Shown: positions 1-9,157, counted from the first letter of the stretch. The stretch: DNA of 64,000 nucleotides from Murimonas intestini (GCA_003148945.1 QGGY01000020.1:1-64000), one strand, 5' to 3'. Translations and numbers: made by a program. Notes: generated by a model from the sequence alone, not told the origin.

Positions 1-18
1 GATCAAACTCTCAAATAA
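1..18 (-). rRNA. rrs: 16S rRNA, 5' end only (partial)
   Basis: The reverse complement of the first bases reads TTTGAGAGTTTGATC, the conserved 5' start of bacterial 16S rRNA (the 27F primer site begins AGAGTTTGATC). Only about 18 bases are present; the gene continues leftward out of the window. The exact mature 5' end is uncertain by a few bases. A strong minus-strand promoter about 200 bases upstream supports the call. Confidence 0.88.
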
Positions 19-213
19 AGTGTTTAATCTCAGTTCAAAAATCAACTACTAGCTAATTTTATCCCTTTTACTGTTTTAAGGTCGATTTCCCTTCCATCCA
101 ATAAAGGACTTCCGTTCCATCTGTTCTTGAATTTTCTCTTGAATTTTCAAGGTTGTCTCACTATTCAATTATCAAGGTTCTTTGTAGTTGGCTTTTTTAT
201 TTCTCAAGCGCAA
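19..213 (-). other. rRNA operon leader
   Basis: This is the transcribed leader between the rRNA promoter and the 16S start, with no coding region. On the minus strand it carries short repeats of the type CCTTGAAAATTCAAGA, and would be expected to include half of the 16S processing stem and antitermination signals. I cannot assign those exactly, since the pairing 3' half lies outside the window. Confidence 0.6.
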
Positions 214-220
214 CTCCTAT

Positions 221-249
221 ATCTTACCACACTTTCAAGCGCTTGTCAA
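221..249 (-). promoter_or_regulatory. rRNA operon promoter
   Basis: On the minus strand, -35 TTGACA (244-249), a 17-bp spacer and -10 TAAGAT (221-226), close to the sigma-A consensus. Transcription would start near 214 and run into the 16S gene. It lies between the tRNA-Ser gene and the rRNA leader, so the rRNA operon need not depend on read-through from the tRNA. Confidence 0.8.
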
Positions 250-351
250 TGTTTTTTTATCAGAACATTTTCGCTCGTCGGTAGGTTTTCATTATAACAT
301 CATGATTGCTATAAGTCAACCACTTTGTTACATTAATCTTAGAAAACAAAG

Positions 352-439
352 CGGAGAAAGAGGGATTTGAACCCTCGCACCGCGCAAACGGTCTACACCC
401 TTAGCAGGGGCGCCTCTTCAGCCACTTGAGTATTTCTCC
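352..439 (-). tRNA. tRNA-Ser(GCU)
   Basis: The minus strand folds as a class II tRNA of 88 nt. The 7-bp acceptor pairs GGAGAAA (433-439) with TTTCTCC (353-359), with discriminator G at 352. The anticodon GCT sits in CCTGCTAAGGG, the variable arm is long as in tRNA-Ser, and the T-loop reads GGTTCAAATCC. The gene encodes no CCA. It reads serine AGC/AGU codons and lies just upstream of the rRNA operon with its own promoter. Confidence 0.95.
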
Positions 440-491
440 TGATTGCTTATTTTCTTTTGATTAAGCATCACTTGTCCGTGACGCATTGATT

Positions 492-520
492 ATTATACTA
501 AAGAGATATTTATTTGTCAA
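492..520 (-). promoter_or_regulatory. tRNA-Ser promoter
   Basis: Near-perfect sigma-A promoter on the minus strand: -35 TTGACA (515-520), 17-bp spacer, -10 TATAAT (492-497). An A/T-rich stretch resembling an UP element lies just upstream (521-550). The start site would be near 485, about 45 bases before the mature tRNA. Confidence 0.88.
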
Positions 521-551
521 TCACTTTTTTAACTTTTTTTATTTTTTATTT

Positions 552-1484
552 TCACTGCCCTTTTTTCCATACTTCAGCCAGTATATTCAGGCTTCTTTCA
601 AAGTCCTGCCTGTCCTTTTTCTTTATAACACTCAGTAGTATCCCACAGAAAAAATTCATTACTGCAATTACAAGTACTGCACTGATAATGATCAATGTAG
701 GAAATTTTGCTACTTCACCTGTATGGAAGAATTCAATTAAGATAGGAATAAAAAAACACATGCTCACCAGTATAAGAATAGAACTTATAATAGAGAAGAA
801 AGCAAACGGTCTGGTATCTTTAAACAGTTCACCTATTGTCTTGAGAACCTTAAAGCCGTCTTTAAATGTATTCAGCTTTGATTCACTCCCTGCAGGCCTG
901 TCCTTATACTGAATGGGTTTCTCTGCGATCCTCATGTTATAATTTAATGCAAATATAGTCATTTCGGTCTCAAGCTCAAACCCCTTGGATATAACAGGAT
1001 AGGATTTAACAAACATTTTGTTAAATGCCCTGGCGCCTGTCATGATGTCATTAAGTCTTGATTTAAACAAGAGGTTGATGAGCTTTCTTACCAGAACATT
1101 GCCAAAATTATGGAAAGCCCTTTTATTCTCCGAAAAATATGTGGAGGACAGCCTGTCTCCTACCGCCATATCTGCCCTTCCCTCAAGTATTTCTTTTTCC
1201 AGTACCGGTCCGAATGAGGCATCATAGGTGTCATCTCCATCCACCATAATATAGCAGTCAGCATCAATATCCCTGAACATGGAACGTACTACATTCCCTT
1301 TGCCCTGGCGGTATTCATATCTGACTGTCGCGCCCGCCTCTCTTGCAATTATATCTGTACCATCTGTGGAGTTATTGTCATAGACGTATATCTGCGCATG
1401 GGGCATCTCCCTTTTAAAATCCTCCACCACCTTTTTAATTGTTTTAGCCTCATTGTAACAAGGTATTAAAACTGCTGTACTCAT
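552..1484 (-). CDS. GtrB-like family 2 glycosyltransferase, membrane-anchored
   Basis: A 310-residue family 2 glycosyltransferase of the dolichyl-phosphate mannose synthase/GtrB type. It has an N-terminal GT-A fold opening VLIPCYNEAKTI, a metal-binding acidic motif VDGDDTYD (about 81-88), and two C-terminal membrane segments (about 227-250 and 262-286). GtrB-type enzymes transfer a sugar from a nucleotide sugar to undecaprenyl phosphate on the inner membrane face, supplying a donor for outside glycosylation. The large multi-membrane protein directly upstream (37 bp away) fits the partner role of a GtrC-like transferase. Donor sugar unknown. Confidence 0.85.
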   Translation of the reverse strand: MSTAVLIPCYNEAKTIKKVVEDFKREMPHAQIYVYDNNSTDGTDIIAREAGATVRYEYRQGKGNVVRSMFRDIDADCYIMVDGDDTYDASFGPVLEKEILEGRADMAVGDRLSSTYFSENKRAFHNFGNVLVRKLINLLFKSRLNDIMTGARAFNKMFVKSYPVISKGFELETEMTIFALNYNMRIAEKPIQYKDRPAGSESKLNTFKDGFKVLKTIGELFKDTRPFAFFSIISSILILVSMCFFIPILIEFFHTGEVAKFPTLIIISAVLVIAVMNFFCGILLSVIKKKDRQDFERSLNILAEVWKKGQ

Positions 1485-1521
1485 CTATTTTCCTCTGCTA
1501 TTTTCTATGTGTATATAACCG

Positions 1522-3549
1522 TTACTGGCCACGGAGTAAACTTTCGTGCTTTTTGCGTGAACATCTGATTTCAGATATAATTTTACCCAGAGAACATACA
1601 GACAGAATCTTAATCATTTCCATCACCGGAAGTGCACCTGTTGAATAATGGTACAAATGCCCTGTTCCCTGAATTTTTGTCAAAAACTCTGTAAACCATG
1701 AAACAGCCGCTATCAATACAAGGCAGCTGCCTGCCAGGCCAGTAATGACCAGCCAGATATTCCACCAGTAAAATTCTTTTCTTCTCATCCTGTATATCAT
1801 ATAAACAGTGAGGACTATATAAGAAAGCACAGCAGCTGCCGTCAGCAGATTCCCTGATATTTTATACAGCCCTACTATTTTGTTTGAAAAGCTGACAATC
1901 CTCTTTGCATATCCCAGTTCCGGGTCATTAAGAGCTGCTGCAGATTCCACATTTACAATATAGCTGTCTGTCTCCGTCAGACCGCTCACTAATGGAATCG
2001 TGTCCAAAAGACTGCCGTCTGTATAGATGTTCAGGAACAGTCCGTTTCTGTACTCTCCCCTTACATCAGTCTGAAATCTGGATACTCCTGAATTATCATA
2101 TTCGGGATATACTTCCAGAATATCTGCACTCTCCTGCAGACTGGGCGTATTTACAGTATTTCCATTTTCATCCGTCAAAGTTATAGTCTTGCTTTTTCCA
2201 TCTTCTTTAAGGATAATCCATCCTTTTATGTTTATGTATACATCATTGTATACAATGTTCGCTCCTGTCATTGCCTCAATATATCGTCTCTGATACCAGT
2301 TTCCCGATCCTGTGTAAGCCCCTGTGGCCGACTTTTCATAGCCTGACAGCATTCTGAAATCTTCAGCCATAAAGGAAAGCAGTTCCGGCATATCCTCAGA
2401 GAACACAAATCCATCTGAGAGGTTAGACAGATAGACTGCATCCTTTTTTTCCAGCCTTCCATCTTTAAAAGCAAGACTGATTTCCTCATGTACATTTCTG
2501 AAATACTCATTTGCCGTGACTGCGTCCCTGTAATATCCGGCCTGTGCAGCGGCATCTCTTAAGGTCCATACGATCAGATCGCCGTTTATCTCCCCGCCTG
2601 AAGCCCAGCCGCTTGAGAACATCTGCTCTATCTGAGGTTTCATTTCATTCAGGGAAGGACTCACCTGGAGCGCCCTGTTCACAGCATCCTGAGATATCCA
2701 TACTGTATCTGCCGCATCATCAGCCTTTATCCTCAGCAGATCTGATATAAAATCAGCAAAATAAGTACCTGACCTGTCATTTACTGCAAATATGCCATAC
2801 TCCTTATAATTGACAGCTGAGATCACAAGATTACTTGCAAAGAGAGCAATTACAGGCAGAATGGCAACAGAAGCCCTGAGCACTCTCTTCCCCCATGCCT
2901 CACATTTCTTCAGTGCATAGATTAGTGTAATTACTGACGCTCCGGCAATAAAGGGAAGCAGCCATACGGAGTCATCCCTCAGATGCCAGAAAAATACAGT
3001 ACCCGCAGCTGCGAGTATAGACCAGGGCAGAAATTTTCTTAATTTTTCATCTTTTCTAAAAAACATTCCCGTCAGTCCGGAGACTGTCAGCAGGACAGCT
3101 GCGGGAATGAGCGCAAGATTATACGCCCGCTGTCCTGTTCCCCCTGACAGCATGGAGGGTGAATACAGCAGAAATAAATAGACAGCAGCCTGTACATATC
3201 TGTTAGTTATAAAATTTCTGACTGCAAGTACAAAACTGGCTGCCGCTGCTGTATACAAAAGTCCCATCCCCAGCAGATACGGAATAAAAAACTTGTTGCA
3301 GAAAGCAATGAACGCCGGGAACATGATTCCCTTTACCAAAGTCAGATTTCCGTAATCCCCCAGCCAGTTTCCTCCTGCCATGGATTCCCCGTGCTGAAGC
3401 AGAAGCAGGTCATCATAAAGTGTATCGCCCAACCCGTCTATCGGCATCCGCGAAAATAAAAAAATACGGAATAATGTTGCCAATATCAAAATTGCGGCCA
3501 GTAATCTGCCCTGTCTCTTTTCATTAAACCAAACCCTTATCTTAACCAT
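1522..3549 (-). CDS. large polytopic membrane protein, possible GtrC-like glycosyltransferase
   Basis: 675 residues. About seven hydrophobic segments occupy the N-terminal third (roughly 15-245). A soluble region of about 290 residues follows (about 250-540), then about three more membrane segments near the C-terminus. This is the layout of GT-C-like lipid-linked-sugar transferases with a large outside domain. No family motif is recognised with certainty. Its pairing with the GtrB-like gene downstream suggests it uses the polyprenyl-phosphate sugar made there to modify a wall or surface polymer. It could instead be an unrelated surface polysaccharide membrane protein. Confidence 0.6.
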   Translation of the reverse strand: MVKIRVWFNEKRQGRLLAAILILATLFRIFLFSRMPIDGLGDTLYDDLLLLQHGESMAGGNWLGDYGNLTLVKGIMFPAFIAFCNKFFIPYLLGMGLLYTAAAASFVLAVRNFITNRYVQAAVYLFLLYSPSMLSGGTGQRAYNLALIPAAVLLTVSGLTGMFFRKDEKLRKFLPWSILAAAGTVFFWHLRDDSVWLLPFIAGASVITLIYALKKCEAWGKRVLRASVAILPVIALFASNLVISAVNYKEYGIFAVNDRSGTYFADFISDLLRIKADDAADTVWISQDAVNRALQVSPSLNEMKPQIEQMFSSGWASGGEINGDLIVWTLRDAAAQAGYYRDAVTANEYFRNVHEEISLAFKDGRLEKKDAVYLSNLSDGFVFSEDMPELLSFMAEDFRMLSGYEKSATGAYTGSGNWYQRRYIEAMTGANIVYNDVYINIKGWIILKEDGKSKTITLTDENGNTVNTPSLQESADILEVYPEYDNSGVSRFQTDVRGEYRNGLFLNIYTDGSLLDTIPLVSGLTETDSYIVNVESAAALNDPELGYAKRIVSFSNKIVGLYKISGNLLTAAAVLSYIVLTVYMIYRMRRKEFYWWNIWLVITGLAGSCLVLIAAVSWFTEFLTKIQGTGHLYHYSTGALPVMEMIKILSVCSLGKIISEIRCSRKKHESLLRGQ

Positions 3550-3589
3550 AAACCTCCTCTGATATATGCCTTCTGCGTGAATATTAACA

Positions 3590-4312
3590 TCACTGCTGCT
3601 CTTTAATACACTCCGCTATCTTTTCTTCAATCCTCTTTTTTACCGCGGCCGCTATTTCCACAGATTTCATATTCTTATAATCTTCATAGTACATGGGTGG
3701 CAGATAGTGTATCTGCACCACTGTCTCCTCCGTACTATTTGTATCAAAGGGCTTATAAGCATCTAAAAGAGCCACTGGCACTATGGGGCATTTAGCTCTC
3801 ATGGCAGCCTTAAAGCTTCCTCCTTTAAAATCAAGAAGCTCATTTCCTTTTTTAGATCTTGTTCCCTCCGCAAAAATAATATAATTTCTTCCACTCTGCA
3901 CTTCCTCAGCTACCTGCAGGATCGTCCTCATTGCTTCTTTTACATCATCCCTGTCTATGGGGATAGCCCTCATAACTTTGAATACCTGCTTCAGGAACGG
4001 AACATTCTGCACTTCTTTTTTCATGACTACAGAAAACGGCCTGTCACAGCTTTCCAGAAATGCCAGCGTATCATAGAGGCCCTGATGATTGGGATATATA
4101 ATAAACCCATCCTTCGGCGGCAGATTCTCCTGTCCGTCGGCCTGTATGATCACATTTCCGCCCTTATTAGCATTTATGGTCACTTTCTTCAGAAAATCAA
4201 ACCTCTCCTTCTCCGAATGTCTGTCCGACTTTCTGCCATACAGGCAGAGCTGAACAAACCAGAAAGGCACATATAAGATATTATGCAGGACCATCAAAAG
4301 AATCCTCTTCAT
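3590..4312 (-). CDS. plsC: 1-acyl-sn-glycerol-3-phosphate acyltransferase (PlsC family)
   Basis: A 240-residue acyltransferase that adds the second acyl chain to lysophosphatidic acid to make phosphatidic acid at the inner membrane. Visible family blocks: NHQGLYD (about 75-81) carrying the catalytic His-x4-Asp, FAEGTRS (about 146-152) for phosphate binding, and a block near 174-180 (CPIVPVA). A hydrophobic N-terminal segment (about 4-26) likely anchors it. It starts 5 bp after the fumarase beta gene stop, so the two are probably cotranscribed although not biochemically linked. Confidence 0.88.
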   Translation of the reverse strand: MKRILLMVLHNILYVPFWFVQLCLYGRKSDRHSEKERFDFLKKVTINANKGGNVIIQADGQENLPPKDGFIIYPNHQGLYDTLAFLESCDRPFSVVMKKEVQNVPFLKQVFKVMRAIPIDRDDVKEAMRTILQVAEEVQSGRNYIIFAEGTRSKKGNELLDFKGGSFKAAMRAKCPIVPVALLDAYKPFDTNSTEETVVQIHYLPPMYYEDYKNMKSVEIAAAVKKRIEEKIAECIKEQQ

Positions 4313-4317
4313 TTATA

Positions 4318-4872
4318 TCAGCTCTCTTTCTGATACTGCTTAACCGCAGTCTCATACAGGTTATTTCCTGCAGAATCAGCAACTACGATAACAGGAAAAT
4401 CCTCTACCTCCAGCTCACGTATAGCCTCTGTCCCCAGATCTTCATAAGCTATCACCCTGGCGCTTTTGATCCTCTGAGACAGAAGGGCTCCTGCCCCTCC
4501 TACTGCTGCAAAATAAACTGCTCCGTTCCTTACAACAGCATCCAGTACCTCTTTTGTCCTCTTTCCTTTTCCTATCATACCGATCAGTCCCATATCCAGA
4601 AGCTTCGGGGCATACTTATCCATTCTGCTGGCAGTGGTAGGCCCGGCAGAACCTATCGGACGTTCCTCCCTGGCCGGTGAAGGTCCCATATAATAAATGA
4701 TATTTCCGTCAACCTCAAGCGGAAGCTTCTCCCCTCTGTCCAGCGCTTCCTGCATCCTTTTATGCGCTGCATCCCGGGCTGTATAGATCTTCCCGGTAAT
4801 ATATACGTAATCTCCTGCCCTCAGACTCTTTGCCTCTTCCCTGCTCAAGGGTGCACTGATATGTTTGTCCAT
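4318..4872 (-). CDS. class I fumarate hydratase beta subunit (FumB/TtdB type)
   Basis: 184 residues, matching the C-terminal domain of class I (iron-sulfur) fumarases and L(+)-tartrate dehydratases. Typical stretches are GPSPAREERPIGSAGPTT and an Asp-Lys-Tyr-Ala-Pro segment just after it. It forms the catalytic complex with the alpha subunit encoded 13 bp upstream. The reaction is reversible hydration of fumarate to malate; tartrate dehydratase is the alternative from sequence alone. Two-subunit enzymes of this kind are usual in anaerobic clostridia. Confidence 0.88.
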   Translation of the reverse strand: MDKHISAPLSREEAKSLRAGDYVYITGKIYTARDAAHKRMQEALDRGEKLPLEVDGNIIYYMGPSPAREERPIGSAGPTTASRMDKYAPKLLDMGLIGMIGKGKRTKEVLDAVVRNGAVYFAAVGGAGALLSQRIKSARVIAYEDLGTEAIRELEVEDFPVIVVADSAGNNLYETAVKQYQKES

Positions 4873-4885
4873 TACGGTCTCCTCC

Positions 4886-5731
4886 TTATATCGTCCTTGT
4901 ACGGTGCCTGTTTACATGACAGCAGATATTGACTGCCACGGGAAGCCCCGCAATATGTGTTGGATATGTATTGATATTTACAGCCAGTGCTGTAACTCTT
5001 CCTCCAAGGCCCCCCGGTCCTATACCAAGTCCGTTTATTTTTTCAAGGAGCTCTTCTTCCATTTCTTTTACATAGGGAACAGAAGAATGTGAACCTGCAT
5101 CCCTGGTGAGAGCTTTCTTTGCCAGAATGGCACACTTTTCAAATGTTCCTCCGATGCCAACGCCTACCACCATAGGCGGACATGCATTTGGCCCCGCATC
5201 CCTCACAGCTGTCAAAACTGCATTCTTAACTCCTTCAATGCCCTCTGCCGGCTTCAGCATAAATACGCGGCTCATATTCTCACTGCCAAATCCCTTCGGC
5301 GCCACGGTGATCTTCACCTTATCTCCCGGAACCATCTCATAATGAATAACAGCAGGCGTGTTATCCTTTGTATTCTCCCGGATGAGAGGATCTTTGACTA
5401 CTGATTTTCTCAGGAAACCTTCCGTATATCCCTGTCTGACCCCTTCATTCACAGCATCCTCAAGACATCCTCCTTCCAGATGAACATCCTGTCCGATCTC
5501 CATAAAGATTACGGCCATCCCTGTATCCTGACAGATCGGTATCATATCATCTCCCGCTATCTTAAGATTCTCCTGAAGCTGGGTAAGTATCTGTCTTCCA
5601 AGAGGCGATTCCTCTTTATCCACTGCTTCTTTCATGACTGTATCCATATCCGGAGACAGGAAATGATTGGCCTCTATACACATTTCTTTGATGTTTTCTG
5701 TAATCTTATCCACAGAAATTGTTCTTATCAT
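4886..5731 (-). CDS. class I fumarate hydratase alpha subunit (FumA/TtdA type)
   Basis: 281 residues, the N-terminal domain type of iron-sulfur fumarase. Cysteines placed to hold the 4Fe-4S cluster are seen in ICQDTG (Cys67), NACPP (Cys184), GGTFEKC (Cys200) and near the C-terminus (Cys270/271); which three bind iron is not settled here. KGFGSEN (about 146-152) and a Gly-rich loop (about 236-244) are family hallmarks. First gene of the fumarase pair, with a good promoter upstream. Such enzymes are oxygen-sensitive, in line with an anaerobe. Confidence 0.9.
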   Translation of the reverse strand: MIRTISVDKITENIKEMCIEANHFLSPDMDTVMKEAVDKEESPLGRQILTQLQENLKIAGDDMIPICQDTGMAVIFMEIGQDVHLEGGCLEDAVNEGVRQGYTEGFLRKSVVKDPLIRENTKDNTPAVIHYEMVPGDKVKITVAPKGFGSENMSRVFMLKPAEGIEGVKNAVLTAVRDAGPNACPPMVVGVGIGGTFEKCAILAKKALTRDAGSHSSVPYVKEMEEELLEKINGLGIGPGGLGGRVTALAVNINTYPTHIAGLPVAVNICCHVNRHRTRTI

Positions 5732-5777
5732 GGCATAACCCTCCGTTTATCTGGTATCAGCTACCTTGTTACCTTAT

Positions 5778-5806
5778 ATCATAAGATATTCTAACATGGA
5801 AAGCAA
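5778..5806 (-). promoter_or_regulatory. promoter of the fumarase genes
   Basis: Minus strand: -35 TTGCTT (5801-5806), 17-bp spacer, -10 TATGAT (5778-5783). The start would be near 5771, about 40 bases before the alpha-subunit ATG. The -35 box lies inside the last codons of the upstream glycosidase gene. Confidence 0.6.
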
Positions 5807-7119
5807 GAGCCGTCTTCACTAAATACAACAAATACCCAGTCATTTTGTCCTGATGCCTTCCGCGGTGGACGCACAGTTATTTCTTTCATCCCTGTCAGAT
5901 CCCCCATATAGCTGAATGTGCCGGAGACAGGCTCAAACCAGTACCCTGACAGCTTTTTCTTATCTCTATAATCCTTCAGATCTAATATGAACATATCTCC
6001 CATATAATCATAACAATAAATATAATTCTTTCCAGCAAAGACACTGATCCTGTGATACCTCTCCTTTTGCCCGCACAGAAGCAGCTCCTCCCGGGGAGTG
6101 CCATGTACAAAGTCGACTCTCTCCATAAGACTTCTCAGATGTCTCATCTGACAGCTGCCCTCCTGGTGGAGAGCATCCATCCAGTGTTCTCTGACTCCAA
6201 AGGCTCCTGGCTTTGAAATATCTGAATGAAACTGCATAATGGCATTGTGCCCGTATGTATATCCGCACGCCCCTTGAAATACAGACCAGTAACCATAGCG
6301 CCTCACGTCACAGTCCTCCCAGTACGGCTCCCTGGGATCATGGAGCCCGTGGGGAATCCCTTCATATGATGGCTCTGCATCGACTACCGGCTTTACATCC
6401 GCCCGGCTGTGCACCTGATCCACATATCTCCAGTTATCTTCCCCATAAGTATTGTCGCCCTGGCCCTTGTCATCCCAGCGTCCCAGCGTCACCTGGTCGT
6501 ATCTCCTGTGTCCTGACTGGAACATGTGAAAATCCATCCACGGCTCTTCTGCAAACCACTGGTCTGATGATGTACGGCCAAATGGATGGAAACTCATGAG
6601 CCTCGACGGATTGTATTCCTTTAAAGTCCTTCCCAGGGCACAGAAACGCGGGTAAGCGGCATCTCCCCTCACATCCCCTCCGATCACCCAGATGAGATTC
6701 TTTTTTTCCTGATATCTGGCGCCCAGGAATCTTCCGTATCGCACCATTTTTTCCTCATCCATGATCTCACTCTTAGCGATGCTTCCCCAGACCGGAAGAA
6801 CTGCTATATAAAGCCCCATATCCTCTGCCATGTCTATGACCCTGTCACAGAGCTCCCAATACTCTGGGTTTCTTATATCCTTATCCCAGCCCTCATCTCC
6901 TTCTTTTCTGTCTTCCTTATAACTGTGAAAGAAATCTATCTGTATTACATTAAAGCCCTTTTCCTTCCTGTTCCTCAGATAAAGGGCACATTCCTCCAAA
7001 GAACACGTCTGTGTCAAAAGCCATGCAGTATCCCCCATCCAAAAGAAAGGTACTTCTCCATTCTGCAGATATTTTTTATTTCCACTCACTGATAATTCAC
7101 CATGATCCCAATAATTCAT
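5791..7119 (-). CDS. apiosidase-like glycoside hydrolase (DUF4038/GH140 type)
   Basis: 442 residues. The N-terminal two thirds resemble the DUF4038 apiosidase-like TIM barrel (near 26-35 PFFWMGDTAW; then NVIQIDFFHSY, IWVIGGDVRGD). The C-terminal part, with YWFEPVSGTF and a terminal WVFVVFS strand, matches the small beta domain that follows it in these proteins. GH140 members release apiose from rhamnogalacturonan-II side chains; the actual substrate here is unknown. No signal peptide is visible, so it acts in the cytoplasm on imported oligosaccharides. It stands alone with its own promoter. Confidence 0.75.
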   Translation of the reverse strand: MNYWDHGELSVSGNKKYLQNGEVPFFWMGDTAWLLTQTCSLEECALYLRNRKEKGFNVIQIDFFHSYKEDRKEGDEGWDKDIRNPEYWELCDRVIDMAEDMGLYIAVLPVWGSIAKSEIMDEEKMVRYGRFLGARYQEKKNLIWVIGGDVRGDAAYPRFCALGRTLKEYNPSRLMSFHPFGRTSSDQWFAEEPWMDFHMFQSGHRRYDQVTLGRWDDKGQGDNTYGEDNWRYVDQVHSRADVKPVVDAEPSYEGIPHGLHDPREPYWEDCDVRRYGYWSVFQGACGYTYGHNAIMQFHSDISKPGAFGVREHWMDALHQEGSCQMRHLRSLMERVDFVHGTPREELLLCGQKERYHRISVFAGKNYIYCYDYMGDMFILDLKDYRDKKKLSGYWFEPVSGTFSYMGDLTGMKEITVRPPRKASGQNDWVFVVFSEDGSCFPC

Positions 7120-7169
7120 CTCGTTTGCCTCACTTTTCTATTTGTTTTTAATTATTATGGTTTTTAGTT

Positions 7170-7198
7170 ATTATAATAGAATAAAAGTTATACCACAA
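7170..7198 (-). promoter_or_regulatory. promoter of the apiosidase-like gene
   Basis: Minus strand: -35 TTGTGG (7193-7198), 17-bp spacer, -10 TATAAT (7170-7175). It lies in the divergent region 7120-7327 between the glycosidase gene and the helix-turn-helix gene. Confidence 0.7.
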
Positions 7199-7263
7199 TC
7201 CATTCTGTTATGATATGTATGTATTAATCTCCGCATTTTGTACTCACTGTGAATGGCAACCTG

Positions 7264-7272
7264 TGATATACT
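7264..7272 (+). promoter_or_regulatory. possible extended -10 promoter of the island-edge regulator
   Basis: The plus strand carries TGATATACT, an extended -10 box, 56 bases before the ATG at 7328. No convincing -35 box lies at the normal distance (a TTGTAC at 7238-7243 is 23 bp away), so the promoter may be weak or need an activator. Confidence 0.4.
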
Positions 7273-7327
7273 ATAAACATGTGTAATTTTACAGCGATGG
7301 GATTTAAATCATGAATGAGGAAAAATT

Positions 7328-8431
7328 ATGAGAATTGAACTGACAGAACTTTCTTTGAATGAATATAATCGTCTGGCCGGAAATGAGATGACCCCTGAGG
7401 AGGCCGCCAGATACCTGACAGAGGATATTACTATACGCACCTTCTATGAGCTTCTCTGCGGACTCTATAAAGGAGAAGGACTGACTGAACGGCTGGCTGA
7501 GGGCTATCACAGCGCCTGCCCTGATATTCCGGCTGATTCAGTCCGGCGCAGGATCAGGAACTGGGCTTCAGGGAAAAACCTGCCTTCCGGAAGAGATGAT
7601 ATTTTTTTAATTTCTTTTATCCTTGGGCTGAATGAGGAGCAGGCCTCCCTGCTCCTCGGCTCCGTGTCAGACTATGGCATCCACTACAGAGATGGAAAAG
7701 AACTCAGCCTTGCTTACTGCCTCCGGACCGGACAGTCTTACGAAAAAGCCCAGAAGCTAATGCAGTCACTCCCCCCGGTCCCTGTGTCTGACCCCGTATC
7801 TGATAATTACCTGCAAAATGCCGTGCGCACAGAGGTGATCAAAAATGATTTTTCAGATGTTTATACAGATGAGGAATTTATGCGGCTTTATACCCTCCAT
7901 CTTCAGGATTTTGGGGCCTTCCATCTGAAAGCCTATGATTACTTTAATAAATACTTCCGCCTCCTCACTCTCCCTGACCACGGCCTGAACATGGAAGAAG
8001 ACCTGTTGGACGGCAGATATTCCATTGAAAAAATTTCTTCTCTCTATTTTGATATGAATCTTCCATCCACCCGCAGCAGGAAGGGGTATACGCTTGTCCA
8101 GAAGCTGATCAGGAAGTACTGGCCAAATGCCACCTCCCTAAAAAACATCCAGGCACGGCGGGAACCCGTGACCAGAAAGCTCCTGCTGCTCCTCTACGTT
8201 ATCACAGAGAATGTGACAGATGAAGAGTATGATGAACTTGATGAAGAGTACCTGACGCCGAAAGAACGCTTTGAAGAACACTGGTGGCGCCTTAACCTGA
8301 TCATGGATGACTGCGGCATGAATCCTCTTGACCCCAGAAATGCTTTTGACTGGCTGATTCTGTATGCAGTCAGCTCTGCTGAAGATTCCATGAGCTCCCG
8401 AATGGAATCTGTCATGGCTGCTTTATTCTGA
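7328..8431 (+). CDS. XRE-like helix-turn-helix protein at island edge
   Basis: 367 residues, family not recognised by name. Residues about 34-115 look like a divergent XRE/lambda-repressor fold: SVRRRIRNWASGKNLPS is followed by IFLISFILGLNEEQASLLL, the usual 'W-x-x-G-x-x-x-P ... LGL ... E ... LL' pattern. The remaining 250 residues are mostly predicted alpha-helical with no motif I know. The start has a GAGG ribosome site 8 bases upstream. It is convergent with the long minus-strand operon, and its 3' end overlaps the last gene by 9 bp. That placement suggests a regulator or component of the island system. Function unproven. Confidence 0.6.
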   Translation: MRIELTELSLNEYNRLAGNEMTPEEAARYLTEDITIRTFYELLCGLYKGEGLTERLAEGYHSACPDIPADSVRRRIRNWASGKNLPSGRDDIFLISFILGLNEEQASLLLGSVSDYGIHYRDGKELSLAYCLRTGQSYEKAQKLMQSLPPVPVSDPVSDNYLQNAVRTEVIKNDFSDVYTDEEFMRLYTLHLQDFGAFHLKAYDYFNKYFRLLTLPDHGLNMEEDLLDGRYSIEKISSLYFDMNLPSTRSRKGYTLVQKLIRKYWPNATSLKNIQARREPVTRKLLLLLYVITENVTDEEYDELDEEYLTPKERFEEHWWRLNLIMDDCGMNPLDPRNAFDWLILYAVSSAEDSMSSRMESVMAALF

Positions 8432-9157
8432 TCCTGTAAGATGAGCCCCATAGACAGCGCTCATCTTCATATAGATCTCCTCCATCTGCTGCATACATGC
8501 TTCCATTTTCTGGTCTGCCCCCTCACTTGTTTTCTCCCACTGTACATCCGAAGGCTGAAAACACCTGAGGGCCGCCAGAACATTTTTATCTAAATACTCC
8601 ATCTCCTCATCAGAGATCCCTGCAAACAGGCTGTTGATTCCATAATACATGAATTTTGTATTTTCCTCAAAATATTCTCTGTCGAGTCTGCATATCTGTT
8701 TCAGTTCATCCGGGATTTCTCCCATGGATGGTATATAATCATCCAGATAATATGATATATTTGTCAGGAAATCCTGCCACCCGTCTTTTTCACTGGCAAG
8801 TGTCTGATAAGGCACCATAAAGTCTGCAGCGCTTATTCCTTTTTTCTCCAGGCAATCCTTGACTTCATCACTCATTTCATACGAAATTCCGGCCGCAGTT
8901 TCCAGCTGTTTCTGTGCCTCACTGCATGAGTCAGAAGCTTTTTTCCGTCCTTCCTCTGACGGAGAAGCTATATATTCTTCCACTGCTGTCAAAGCTGTAT
9001 CAAAATGAGCAGACAGTTCATCCGATGCTCCTATGATGCTGCCAAAATCGTCCATCATCTTTTCGGAAGTCTCCTGATCCGCCTTCCCGCATCCTGACAA
9101 AACAGCTAAACATAAAATAAAAATGATCATCAGGCTTCTGCCCGCCTTTTTTAACAT
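8423..9157 (-). CDS. putative lipoprotein of the kinase-NACHT island
   Basis: 244 residues from the ATG at 9157, chosen over the upstream ATG at 9229 because GGAGG sits directly before it and the protein then begins with a proper lipoprotein signal. That signal has Lys-Lys, a hydrophobic stretch 9-20, and lipobox LSGC with Cys23. The mature part is mainly helical and acidic and ends in a Met/Gln/Glu-rich helix. It should be anchored on the outer face of the membrane. It is the last gene of the island operon, 32 bp after the kinase-NACHT gene, whose C-terminal part is also predicted to be outside. A sensor or partner role is an inference. Confidence 0.65.
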   Translation of the reverse strand: MLKKAGRSLMIIFILCLAVLSGCGKADQETSEKMMDDFGSIIGASDELSAHFDTALTAVEEYIASPSEEGRKKASDSCSEAQKQLETAAGISYEMSDEVKDCLEKKGISAADFMVPYQTLASEKDGWQDFLTNISYYLDDYIPSMGEIPDELKQICRLDREYFEENTKFMYYGINSLFAGISDEEMEYLDKNVLAALRCFQPSDVQWEKTSEGADQKMEACMQQMEEIYMKMSAVYGAHLTGSE

